From Spirochaetaceae bacterium (GTDB lineage: Bacteria > Spirochaetota > Spirochaetia > SZUA-6 > Bin103), in assembly GCA_028818385.1 (NCBI GenBank), contig JAPPNY010000031.1, positions 1 through 10,070 of the forward strand: a stretch of DNA of 10,070 bases, written 5' to 3'. Within the stretch, counting starts at the first letter, position 1, and each line of letters begins with the position of its first letter. The notes beneath the pieces are model-generated. The model saw only the letters and a program-made list of their open reading frames with translations, did not search any database and was not told where the DNA came from. The translations under genes and the position numbers were made by a program. Shown here in pieces: positions 1-6,448 of this stretch.

Positions 1-115
1 AGACCAGCAACGACGAGCACGTACAGCAACCGAAACAATTTACAATCCGAAGTCTTGACCCGTTGCCGAAATCTGCCGAACGAACTACCCTACGCCTGAA
101 CAGTTACCGGAAGAC

Positions 116-787
116 ATGCTTGCCACCATGGACCGCTGCGGCATTCGCAAGACCTTCTTCGCCCATCACCGCGCCCTGCGCGACAGCGAGCTCGGCAACC
201 GGGACGCGGAGGAGGCGATCGCAAGGTTCCCTGACCGGTTCGCCGGCTACTGGGCGGTCACTCCCCTGTATCCTGAGCGCGTACGCAAGGAAGCCGCAGA
301 GCTGGACCGGCATCCCGGATTCGCCGGCTTCAAGATCCTGGCGGCCTACTACCGGGTCGCCATCACCGATCCGCGATGCAGGCCGGTGTGGGAGCGGGCG
401 CATGACGAGCACCTCCCGGTGCTGATCCATACCTGGGGACATGACGGCTACGGCGATTGCCCGCACGTCGAGAAGATCGCGCAGACCTATGGGCAGGCGA
501 GGATCGTCATGGGGCACGCCCAGTACGGCGACTGGGACGCCGGCATCGAGCTGGCCCGGCGCTTCCCCAACGTGTACCTGGAGCTGTGCGCCGCCTACCA
601 CGTGAACGGCAGCGTCACCCGGATGGTGAACGCGGGCGTACAGGACAAGATCCTGTATGGCGACGACCTGCCGTGGTTCAACCCCCACTACGGCATCGGC
701 TGCGTGCTCTTCTCCAGGATCTCCGATGCGGCCCGCCACGCGATCCTGCACGAGAACGCGGAGCGGATCTTCGAACGCTGGCTCTGA
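116..787 (+). CDS. Amidohydrolase-2 family metal-dependent hydrolase, N-terminus missing
   Basis: A 223-residue protein resembling the TIM-barrel amidohydrolase-2 family (Amidohydro_2), cytosolic hydrolases or decarboxylases of small cyclic or carboxylated substrates. Visible family blocks are VLIHTWG at about residue 102 (metal His), IVMGHAQYGDW at about 126 (second His) and ILYGDDLPW near 180 (catalytic Asp). The terminal helix NAERIFERWL is also typical. The usual N-terminal HxH metal motif, normally about 60-100 residues earlier, is absent. In frame, sequence upstream reads family-like (TPEQLPEDMLATMDRCGI) back to about position 59, where a TGA at 56-58 closes the frame. ATG 116 is therefore only the first available start, and the gene is probably 5'-truncated or frameshifted rather than naturally short. 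The stop abuts the GTG of the next gene with no gap. The family call is solid; substrate is unknown and activity without HxH is doubtful. Confidence 0.75.
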   Translation: MLATMDRCGIRKTFFAHHRALRDSELGNRDAEEAIARFPDRFAGYWAVTPLYPERVRKEAAELDRHPGFAGFKILAAYYRVAITDPRCRPVWERAHDEHLPVLIHTWGHDGYGDCPHVEKIAQTYGQARIVMGHAQYGDWDAGIELARRFPNVYLELCAAYHVNGSVTRMVNAGVQDKILYGDDLPWFNPHYGIGCVLFSRISDAARHAILHENAERIFERWL

Positions 788-1019
788 GTGAAGACCCTTA
801 CGGTCAGACTGCCGGAGCAACTGGCCACGTTGCTCGAGAATGAGTCCCGGCGCTCACACCTCTCAAAGTCGGAGATCGTCCGCATCAGCCTGAAGCGGCA
901 TCTGAGCGCGGCACCTCCGTCAAGCACTCGATGTTGCCGGCGATCTCGCCGGTTGCGTGGACAGCGGTGTCGACGACCTCTCTTCCGACCAGACCCGCCT
1001 GCAAGGGTTCGGGCGCTGA
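788..1019 (+). pseudogene. CopG/RHH-type antitoxin of a VapB-like pair, frameshifted
   Basis: Starts at a GTG directly after the amidohydrolase stop. The first 38 or so residues are a classic ribbon-helix-helix DNA-binding domain: a beta strand KTLTVRLPE, a helix around LATLLENESRR, then SKSEIVRISLKRHL. The expected tail continues in frame +3, not the starting frame: residues DVAGDLAGCVDSGVDDLSS then QTRLQGFGR and TGA at 1017-1019, the usual acidic toxin-binding C-terminus of RHH antitoxins paired with PIN toxins. The shift lies between about 905 and 930. In the native pair the antitoxin would repress its own promoter and neutralise the toxin next door. The stop overlaps an ATG (TGATG), the usual translational coupling to the toxin. 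As it stands the protein would lose its toxin-binding tail. Confidence 0.7.
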
Positions 1020-1380
1020 TGTCGTGGGCTGTTGGACACCGGACCGCTGGACGCCTTTTTCGACCGGCGGGACCGGTTCCATCCGTGGGCCCTGGAGCAG
1101 TGGCGACGCGCTCCGATTCCGTTTCTCAGCTGCGAGGCGGTGTTGGCAGAAGCGACGTCCCTGCTGCAGCAGCATGCGGGCCTGAATCCCGCGCGTGTGT
1201 TGACTCTGATCGAACGAGGTGTGGTGGCGACACGCTTTCCGTTCAGTGGCCACGCCGGCTCGCTGATGCGCCTGCTCGACAAGCACGCCGACCAGAACAT
1301 GCAGTTCTGCAGTTCGCCGACTCATGCTTGGTGCTGATGTCCGAGATCACCCCCAACTGCCGCGTATTCACGATCGACGG
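1020..1380 (+). pseudogene. PIN-domain toxin (VapC-like), frameshifted
   Basis: PIN-domain RNase toxin partner of the preceding antitoxin. All four acidic positions of a PIN active site can be read: Asp in LLDTGPLDAFF (from 1029), Glu in CEAVLAEATSLL, Asp in QFADSCLVLMSE and Asp in RVFTID (about 1376). They are not in one frame. The main part is in frame +3 (from the TTG at 1032), while QFADSC onward is in frame +2 because of an 8-bp tandem duplication at 1301-1316. The ATG overlapping the antitoxin stop (1019-1021) is also out of frame with LLDTGP, implying a second indel near 1021-1029. After FTIDG the family match is lost, so the C-terminus is ill-defined. The frame +3 product stops at about 101 residues and lacks two catalytic Asp. 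VapC toxins normally are about 130-140 residues and cleave tRNA or rRNA; this one is very probably dead. Confidence 0.7.
1301..1316 (+). repeat. 8-bp tandem duplication causing a toxin frameshift
   Basis: The unit GCAGTTCT is followed immediately by GCAGTTCG. Removing one 8-bp copy restores the reading ATG CAG TTC GCC GAC, i.e. the expected MQFADSCLV of a PIN toxin. This is a replication-slippage type duplication rather than a homopolymer miscount. Confidence 0.75.
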
Positions 1381-1638
1381 CTCAAGGAGCAACTGTGCAA
1401 GGCGATGGAGAGGATGGATTGAGGCACGGAGGCCGGAAGGCTTGCGACGATCAGCAAGTGCTCGTATGGGATGACGTAGCGGGCAAGTGGGAAGGCGTAG
1501 CGTTCTCAGGGCGATCCGCCGGCGGGGAACACCCTGCGAAGGCCGATAAACCGCACGGCTCCGCGACCGCGGAGCCGCTGGCATAACCGTTTTCCGTTCG
1601 TATCCAGCTTCATTGCATTGCTCCCTTGGGCGCTCGCC
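1381..1638. other. Intergenic stretch between the toxin remnant and the hydrolase gene
   Basis: The sequence after the last toxin motif carries no recognisable family. An open 63-codon frame (1395-1586) has unconvincing composition and no good ribosome-binding site. The only structure that stands out is the GC hairpin at 1556-1577. The genes on either side converge here. Confidence 0.4.
1556..1577. terminator. GC-rich hairpin, possible bidirectional terminator
   Basis: A perfect 9-bp stem (CGGCTCCGC at 1556-1564 pairing with GCGGAGCCG at 1569-1577) around the 4-nt loop GACC. It lies 62 nt beyond the stop codon of the minus-strand hydrolase and after the plus-strand toxin remnant, so it sits between convergent genes. 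U-tracts are weak on both sides: TTT on the minus strand, and TTTT 11 nt after the stem on the plus strand. A terminator role is inferred from position. Confidence 0.35.
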
Positions 1639-2733
1639 TTATGGTTCGTCGATAATTACGTGGCCGATTCCTGAGCGGCAATTGCACAACTGTTGTTGAA
1701 CACTGGCGATACCGTGGGTGGCCGACCGGCCATTGCCCGGTTCATAGATAACGGGGGTTCCTGGTTGGTTTCGATCCCCTCCGATTAGAAAGCATGCCCA
1801 GTCGCCTGCGGTGCAGTAACTGAAGTTGCGTTTTGCAGATACCCACGTGTTAGGGTACTCTGCGCCGTAGGAATTGAAAGAGTACGAATCCATTACTATA
1901 TTGCCATAGGAGTACGGATCGTTTGCGTAGTCGCCGGCGATGTACTGTACGGCAGTGCCGCCGAGAGAATGGCCTACGACGGACAAGGTTGCAGGCTCGT
2001 TCGATTCGCGCGGGTCCGAGCAAGAGCCGAGGCAATTGTCCGGCACAAGTTCCGTTGCCAAGTGTTTGACCGCGGCGACGGCTAACTCGAACGGGCAATT
2101 GTCATTGAGGACGGTTGCAATGTTCTGGGCTAACTGTTGCGACTGGACGCCTCGAATCAAGAACAGATCCTCGTTAGACTGTAAGTCGCGCAACCGCTGC
2201 ACAGATACGTTCGGGTCGTCGATGGAATTGACGATATTGGGGTCGGAGGTTGCAGCCTCACCAAGGATGTGAACCGCGTACTGCGGCAGCCGCCCACCGC
2301 TGGCGATGAACTGCAGGCCAACCTGTATGTTGATGACAAACGACAGAACGATTTGATATGGCTCGGCGGTCTGGCAAGTAAGAAAGTACCGGCTATGCGA
2401 CGGCGAATCGGCCAAGACGTAGACGGCGAGATCGCCGGAATCGAAGCTCAAGTCAGCCAAAACCTGTTGCCAGTAGGAGTCGTCTCCAGCCTCGACTGGC
2501 GGGAAGAAATATAGGATTCTGCCGTGGCCCGCAGGGGTCAGGTTGCTGCATTCGGGGGAGGCCATTGCGGGCCGGAATGCGCGGTGCTCAAGGTACGCAT
2601 AGGTATGTAGCCGGTCTATCAGCGGAGCATTTAGGGGGCAGTTAGGATCGGGGTCGCCGCTGGCGGCGAGCGGCGCAACGAAGAAAGCGAGTAGCAGAAA
2701 CGCTGCCAGGGCAGCCTTGATCGTTAGCGGCAT
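1639..2733 (-). CDS. Secreted alpha/beta-hydrolase (lipase-like) protein with GHSLGG motif
   Basis: A 364-residue exported protein. ATG 2733 is preferred over in-frame upstream starts for two reasons: GGAGGA lies 8 nt upstream, and the first residues, MPLTIKAALAAFLLLAFFVA, form a textbook Sec signal peptide with likely cleavage around residues 23-26. The mature part has a nucleophile elbow VVGHSLGGTA (Ser at about 256), as in lipases and other serine esterases. An Asp in VMDSYSF (about 282) and a C-terminal His (THGIAS about 340, or GHVI about 358) are candidates for the rest of the triad. About ten cysteines, several clustered as CLGSC, CTAGDWAC and CNC, point to disulfides outside the cytoplasm. 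Substrate is unknown; lipase, esterase or thioesterase are all possible. It is the last gene of the minus-strand series. Fold confidence is moderate, exported hydrolase likely. Confidence 0.65.
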   Translation of the reverse strand: MPLTIKAALAAFLLLAFFVAPLAASGDPDPNCPLNAPLIDRLHTYAYLEHRAFRPAMASPECSNLTPAGHGRILYFFPPVEAGDDSYWQQVLADLSFDSGDLAVYVLADSPSHSRYFLTCQTAEPYQIVLSFVINIQVGLQFIASGGRLPQYAVHILGEAATSDPNIVNSIDDPNVSVQRLRDLQSNEDLFLIRGVQSQQLAQNIATVLNDNCPFELAVAAVKHLATELVPDNCLGSCSDPRESNEPATLSVVGHSLGGTAVQYIAGDYANDPYSYGNIVMDSYSFNSYGAEYPNTWVSAKRNFSYCTAGDWACFLIGGDRNQPGTPVIYEPGNGRSATHGIASVQQQLCNCRSGIGHVIIDEP

Positions 2734-2741
2734 CTGAGGTG

Positions 2742-2747
2742 TCCTCC
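2742..2747 (-). promoter_or_regulatory. Shine-Dalgarno of the GHSLGG hydrolase
   Basis: GGAGGA on the minus strand, 8 nt before ATG 2733. It fixes this start, which begins exactly at the signal peptide, rather than any start up to 171 nt further upstream. Confidence 0.7.
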
Positions 2748-2850
2748 GTGCTCCGGCCGCTTCTCCGGCCCTCAAGCGCCCAATGCCATCCCGTGAAACG
2801 GCACTGCGCGTCAACAGCCCTACAGGCGTGTGGCAGAATCGGGAGCTTGC

Positions 2851-2878
2851 CCCTTGGGAGCGGAAGCTCGACCAAGGG
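2851..2878. repeat. Imperfect 11-bp hairpin upstream of the hydrolase gene
   Basis: CCCTTGG (2851-2857) pairs with CCAAGGG (2872-2878); inside it GAGC pairs with GCTC around a GGAA loop, with a 2-nt bulge (GA). It lies about 120 nt upstream of the hydrolase start in the same intergenic stretch as the stronger palindrome at 2914-2950. It could be a leader RNA structure or the debris of a mobile element. Confidence 0.5.
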
Positions 2879-2913
2879 TTTACTCCCTGGCGATCTCTCC
2901 CCATCTTGGAAGC

Positions 2914-2950
2914 ATCCGCCAGCCGGTGTTGCTATCCCCGGCTGGCGGAT
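2914..2950. repeat. Perfect 13-bp inverted repeat, 11-nt spacer
   Basis: ATCCGCCAGCCGG (2914-2926) is repeated inverted at 2938-2950 around an 11-nt spacer. There is no T-run on either side, so it is not a standard intrinsic terminator. It sits between the transposase remnant (ending 3019) and the hydrolase start (2733). It could be a protein-binding palindrome, a small REP-like element or a structured leader. Confidence 0.7.
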
Positions 2951-3018
2951 TGACGAGTAGTCACGGTAAAAGCAATCGCCAAACCTGCTTAGGGCTCGTG
3001 CGGAAATAATCGATTCAT

Positions 3019-3126
3019 TCACTGTTGAGTAGAGGTCGGTCCGATCGTGTAGTTCCAGTCGCCGTGAAACTCATGCCGTGACAGGTTGATGCGCTGCATC
3101 TGCGCGTCGCTCATTTTCCGATTTCG
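3019..3126 (-). mobile_element. ISAzo13-type transposase remnant (C-terminal end only)
   Basis: Reading the minus strand from about 3126 gives DRHRNRK then MSDAQMQRINLSRHEFHGDW, NYTIGPTSTQQ and a TGA at 3019-3021. The pattern 'VSDEEM..LN...H.FHGEWNYTI.P' is what I recall as the C-terminal end of ISAzo13-family DDE transposases. Upstream of about 3126 the match fades, so catalytic parts are gone. The remnant separates the vWA gene from the hydrolase gene and shows past transposon activity. Based on about 38 residues only. Confidence 0.55.
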
Positions 3127-3324
3127 GTGTCTATCGCCGCATGGGTCGCCGGGTCATCCCCTCGTTGCGCCCTTGGAGGCGTGACCGTGGCGATCGAGCC
3201 TCCTGGCGGCGCGACCGCCGCGGCTTGCGCCAAACGGCCGACCTGCACAATTCCCCAGCCTACTGCCACGGAAACACTTCGACTCCCGTGACCGGATTAC
3301 GTGAGAGCTCACGCCATGCACTGG
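3127..3324. other. Intergenic, downstream of the vWA gene
   Basis: No supported gene in either strand. A short palindrome CGTGAG-AG-CTCACG (3300-3313) lies just after the vWA stop codon on the minus strand; it has no T-tract. The rest may be eroded insertion-sequence DNA continuing from the transposase remnant. Confidence 0.35.
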
Positions 3325-5073
3325 TCACCGGCCGCACCCATAACCGGGACGGTGCGAGCATGTAACCGCATACGTACCGGCATTCACCGTAACCCTTCCA
3401 TCAGGCGCAATGTACCAGATGTTGATCTGATCCTCCGCGAGCTGATCCCAGTCGATCGAGGACATGGTATCCGATAGGCCTGCTTCTTGGCTGCAGAGAA
3501 TATCATAAGCAAAGAGTCCGCTGTTATTGGTGTGAACATATCCGATTACAATCTTTCCCTCATCAGCCAGGAACGCACCCACGCCACTGCCTGCCGTGCC
3601 CCCGGACGACAAGTGCTGATACTTGTGTGCGGCCGACGACCCGTCAGCTATTTCCAAATAGGCGGAATCGCTACCGACGTTCTCGACTGTATAGTGCGGA
3701 ATCTTGTTCCCGTCTTGGTCACTCTCCACGGTCCACTCCAAGATCCGCAAACCCGCGAATCCTGATCCTCTCTCACACTCCGCAATTCGGTTCGCTCGCG
3801 CCGGCTCATCCCCAGACATCGTTCCCTGTCGTTCCACCTCGGCCTCCCCCCGACGCGGTGTCTGGGCCTCGGTGGAACCCTCGCCATTGCGGCCCGTATC
3901 CGCGGCCACTCCACCGTTCGTCGTGGTGGACCTCTGTCCTCCGCCCTCGCGACGTTCTCCAGACTCCTCAGCGCAGGACGACACGTAAAGCCGACAGTCC
4001 TTGCCTCCCTTGTCCTCGCACTCACCGACAGCGGCCTCCGTGGCCTGGAGCTTCGTATCGAACTCGCTGCCCCAAGCGTGCACCCTGCTGCTGCTCTGAG
4101 TCTGGCCAGCCGCATAGGCGGCACATCCTCTTTCGAAGGTCATCACGATCCTGCAACTTTCGCCGCACTCTTCAAGCGCCCCTTGCCTCGCGTCCGCCAT
4201 CTTCGCGTAGCCGGCAGCCCACCCCCACGATCCTCGATTCGCGTCGATCGCCAGTGCGCCCGCGGCGTCTTCGTTCGCCGTGAACATGCCGAGCATGCCC
4301 GTCACGACTCCGGTGTCCTGCTGTGCCGCATCGTGCCCGGATGGGCTCGTGGTCGCGCCGGCATCGGTCGGTGGCGTCTGCGCGCCGCTGCCGAACATCC
4401 CCAGCAGGTCGATCACGGTGAGCGTATCGACGAACTCCATGAACACGTCGGCGAGCTGCGTCGCGCTGGCCGCGTGATGGTACTGCCCGCCGCTCGTGGT
4501 CGCGACGTGGCGCAGGTCGCGGGCGGCGTCCGATGCGGGTTCGATGCCGAACCCGACCGTCTCGTGCCGGAACACGATGCCGGCCGCTTGCAGTTGCGCC
4601 ATCGCCTGCGCGACGTCTCCGCACGCGTTGTCACCGTCCGCGAGCAGCACGATCATCTGCGAGTTCGCCCGCGGATTGCGGTTGGCCTGCATGAACCGGT
4701 TCGCAACCAGTACCGCCTCCGCCATCGGCGTACCGCCCCCCGGTCGCAAGCCGTCGATGAAACGGGTCAACCGATCCCTGTCGGTGGTGAATCCAAGCCG
4801 TTCGGACACCGGGTTGTCGCACTCCCCTTCGAAGGCCAGGATCGCCACTTCCGTACGGCCCGCCAGCGCTCGGTCGACCGCGGCGATCGCGGCCTCCTTC
4901 GCCGCTTCGAGCTTGATCTCGGCGTTACCGCTGCCGATTGGATCGCCCATGCTTCCGGACGTGTCGACGAGCAGCAGCAAGCTGCTGTGTACCCTCGGCG
5001 TTTGACCGAACGAGGGGGCCGCCGCGGCCAGCAGAACGCACAGGATACCGGTCATTCGGTACGCGAACATCAT
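3325..5073 (-). CDS. Secreted von Willebrand A + DUF4189 protein
   Basis: A 582-residue exported protein. Tandem ATGs at 5073/5070 (another at 5055) precede a signal peptide, MTGILCVLLAAAAPSFGQ. No strong Shine-Dalgarno is visible, so the exact start is uncertain. Residues about 30-217 are a vWA domain with a complete MIDAS: DTSGS at 37-41, Thr in GGGT near 115 and Asp in LLADGD near 146, i.e. metal-dependent adhesion or ligand binding. Residues about 273-367 match DUF4189: ALAIDANRGSWGWAAGY, then spaced cysteines (about 303, 307, 317, 352, 360, 367). A Gly/Glu/Thr-rich linker (368-425) leads to an unrecognised C-terminal domain ending in paired cysteines. LGMF occurs twice in the linker after the vWA. 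It follows the DGR RT remnant in the same orientation. Without the signal peptide break, its frame runs open into the RT; I treat them as separate genes. Partner unknown. Confidence 0.8.
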   Translation of the reverse strand: MMFAYRMTGILCVLLAAAAPSFGQTPRVHSSLLLLVDTSGSMGDPIGSGNAEIKLEAAKEAAIAAVDRALAGRTEVAILAFEGECDNPVSERLGFTTDRDRLTRFIDGLRPGGGTPMAEAVLVANRFMQANRNPRANSQMIVLLADGDNACGDVAQAMAQLQAAGIVFRHETVGFGIEPASDAARDLRHVATTSGGQYHHAASATQLADVFMEFVDTLTVIDLLGMFGSGAQTPPTDAGATTSPSGHDAAQQDTGVVTGMLGMFTANEDAAGALAIDANRGSWGWAAGYAKMADARQGALEECGESCRIVMTFERGCAAYAAGQTQSSSRVHAWGSEFDTKLQATEAAVGECEDKGGKDCRLYVSSCAEESGERREGGGQRSTTTNGGVAADTGRNGEGSTEAQTPRRGEAEVERQGTMSGDEPARANRIAECERGSGFAGLRILEWTVESDQDGNKIPHYTVENVGSDSAYLEIADGSSAAHKYQHLSSGGTAGSGVGAFLADEGKIVIGYVHTNNSGLFAYDILCSQEAGLSDTMSSIDWDQLAEDQINIWYIAPDGRVTVNAGTYAVTCSHRPGYGCGR

Positions 5074-5107
5074 GCATCCGCGAAAGTACACCGGGTAAAC
5101 GACCGTG

Positions 5108-5895
5108 TCACCTGCCTGTGCCGCCGTCGCCGCGCAAACGGCGGAGCGCCGGAGGGACCGGGCGTGCGCCGTCCTGCACGGAAGGCGGCGCCCCTCCCCC
5201 GCGAGCGCGGGGCAGGAGGGGCGCCGGCCGTCGATCGTGATACCAGTCTTGCACGCATGCAGGCACAGGCGCCGGCCTTCCCGGTACCTGCCTATTCGCA
5301 ACCGCCATTCCTGCAGCCGCTCGGCGTCGTCGTGAACAACGCGAAGTCGTCCACGTAGCGCAGATAACCCTTCGCCCGCAGCACTTCCTTGCAGAAGTGG
5401 TCGAGCCCGTTCAGATAGAGGTTGGGCGAAAAACTGGCTGGTCAGGTTGCCGATCGGCAGGCCGCGCCGCCGAAAGTAGCGGTAGATGTCGCAACGCAGG
5501 ACCGAGCGGAAGCGGTCGCGGAACGCCTCGTAGCGGACCACCGCGCGGTGCGTCCCCTTGCCCGTGCGGTTGGCGTAGCTGTCGTCGATGAACCCCCGGT
5601 CGAAGATCGGCTCACACACCTCGCAGAAGGCGTGGTGCACGACACGGTCGCGGAACGGCGCTGCGGAGACTACGCGGTGCTTGGGGTCGCGTATCTCGAT
5701 CCTCTTGTAGCGGCCCGGCCGGTAGCGTCCGCACCACAGTCCCCGCTCCAGGCGCAGCAACTCCTTCTCCAGGTTGGCCAGAAACGCCGCCGCCCCCGGC
5801 TTCGCCCGCTTGCCTCGGGCCGCGCGGCGGGCAGCCGCGTGCAGCGCCGGGAACGAGGCGATGCCGTCAAACAGGTCCTGTTCTTTCGCGGGCAC
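5108..5895 (-). pseudogene. DGR-type reverse transcriptase, decayed
   Basis: The GTG at 5895 starts VPAKEQDLFDGIASF. Family blocks that follow are RYKRIEIRDPKHRVVSAAPF, RDRVVHHAFCEVCEPIF, DDSYANRTGKGTH and RCDIYRYF (motif A Asp), then RRGLPIGNLTSQFFA, typical of DGR reverse transcriptases such as the Bordetella phage enzyme. Defects: the palm segment normally between motif A and RRGLPIGN (roughly 35-60 residues) is absent at about 5472. After SQFFA (about 5424) the frame shifts, so NLYLNGLDHFCKEVL and LRYVDDFALF are in another frame (YVDD at 5346-5357). It shifts back near 5333, giving DDAERLQEWRLRIGRY. A further shift around the GRRLP block leads to TGA at 5108, and the C-terminal thumb is missing. 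A working enzyme would copy the template repeat with errors at adenines. Overlaps avd by about 29 nt, suggesting translational coupling. Confidence 0.85.
5186..5226. repeat. Strong 12+5 bp hairpin in the 3' part of the RT remnant
   Basis: CGGCGCCCCTCC (5186-5197) pairs perfectly with the segment at 5215-5226; an inner CCCGC/GCGGG stem closes on the loop GAGC, with a 3-nt bulge. No T-tract follows on either strand. It lies where the RT should encode the LGF-like region, so it may be a later insertion or rearrangement. It could also block read-through from the DGR genes into the vWA gene. Confidence 0.6.
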
Positions 5896-6352
5896 GATGC
5901 GCCTTGCTCCACGCGCCGATCTTGCGTCCGGTCTCGTCCAAGCGCGCCGCGTGCTCGTAGCGGCGCCGATCCAGATGGCGCAGATCCTGCGCCAGCCGCA
6001 GCAGAAAGCGGAGCTTCTCCACGCCCAAGTTGGCGCGCGCCAAGTGACCGCCCCGCTGCCGCGCATAAGTCGCCTCGATCAGCGACTCCAGCACGTCCAG
6101 CGCCGTGCCCTGAATGCGGTCGCCCAGCAGGAACTTCTGGCTGCGCGGGAACCGCTCCAGCGCCGGCACCAGCCACAGCAGGAACCGATAGTGCGCCTCC
6201 AGCGCCGCGCCGGTGGTCCGGGACCGATCCATGCCGCCGGAAGGAAGGGACGAGCCATCCAGTACGCGGCCCTCGTTCGAGGGGCCGTCACCCGTGACGG
6301 CAGCGGAGGACCCGTCCCGCTCTATCCATCCGTCTGCCTCATCGCGGTTCAC
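5867..6352 (-). CDS. avd: Avd-type DGR accessory protein (four-helix bundle)
   Basis: Accessory variability determinant: in characterised DGRs a small basic pentameric four-helix protein that binds the RT and the template RNA and is needed for cDNA synthesis and mutagenic homing. The core spans residues about 49-155: HYRFLLWLVPALERFPRSQK, FLLGDRIQGTALDVLESLIEA, LARANLGVEKLRFLLRLAQDL and RRYEHAARLDETGRKIGAW, four amphipathic helices rich in Arg/Lys, without frameshift. The open frame begins at GTG 6352 next to a GGAG, giving a Ser/Gly/Asp-rich 40-residue leader. ATG 6232 (residue 41) would give about 121 residues, closer to the family's usual size. The leader DNA contains two hairpins and may instead be untranslated. 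Lies between the target and RT, and its 3' end overlaps the RT start. Intact, unlike its RT partner. Confidence 0.82.
   Translation of the reverse strand: MNRDEADGWIERDGSSAAVTGDGPSNEGRVLDGSSLPSGGMDRSRTTGAALEAHYRFLLWLVPALERFPRSQKFLLGDRIQGTALDVLESLIEATYARQRGGHLARANLGVEKLRFLLRLAQDLRHLDRRRYEHAARLDETGRKIGAWSKAHRARERTGPV
6268..6301. repeat. Adjacent overlapping GC hairpins before the Avd core
   Basis: GGCCCTCG (6268-6275) pairs with CGAGGGGCC (6278-6286) with one bulge, and GCCGTCAC (6284-6291) pairs with GTGACGGC (6294-6301). The two stems share three bases, so they may be alternative folds. They fall in the possible N-terminal leader of avd, between target stop and the Avd core. Confidence 0.55.
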
Positions 6353-6408
6353 CTCCGGCAGTCACGTGCCTCGACGAACGCCGGCACCAATCCGATGCCG
6401 GATTTTCT

Positions 6409-6427
6409 CCAGAGGGCTCCGCCCTGG
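6409..6427. repeat. Hairpin downstream of the DGR variable region
   Basis: On the minus strand CCAGGGC, loop GGA, GCCCTCTGG: a GGGC/GCCC plus CCA/TGG stem with a 2-nt bulge, about 25 nt after the target stop codon. Known DGRs have a hairpin or cruciform shortly after the initiation-of-mutagenic-homing (IMH) sequence that helps homing; this is a candidate, as is the smaller palindrome at 6449-6462. Confidence 0.4.
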
Positions 6428-6448
6428 TCCCCCGACGTAAGGACCCAA

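Noticed and set aside
1..58. A-rich left edge as a possible DGR template repeat
   Set aside because: It does not share the conserved VR ends (GGSW, GFRVAR coding) and lies over 5 kb from the RT.
104..820. 238-codon minus-strand frame
   Set aside because: Mirror of the amidohydrolase coding frame, which carries the recognisable metal-binding motifs.
1676..1700. GTTGTTG run as a template-repeat trace on the minus strand
   Set aside because: It encodes the QQQ run near the C-terminus of the hydrolase; flanks do not match the VR.
4078..5358. 426-codon plus-strand frame
   Set aside because: Antisense shadow of the vWA gene and RT remnant: Arg/His-rich, no family motifs, while the opposite strand has clear domains.
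3325..6066. Single 913-residue RT-vWA fusion protein
   Set aside because: First ~55 residues are an avd shadow frame, the RT part lacks YVDD, and a signal peptide follows tandem ATGs at 5073/5070. Listed as separate genes; the open frame is noted as a finding.
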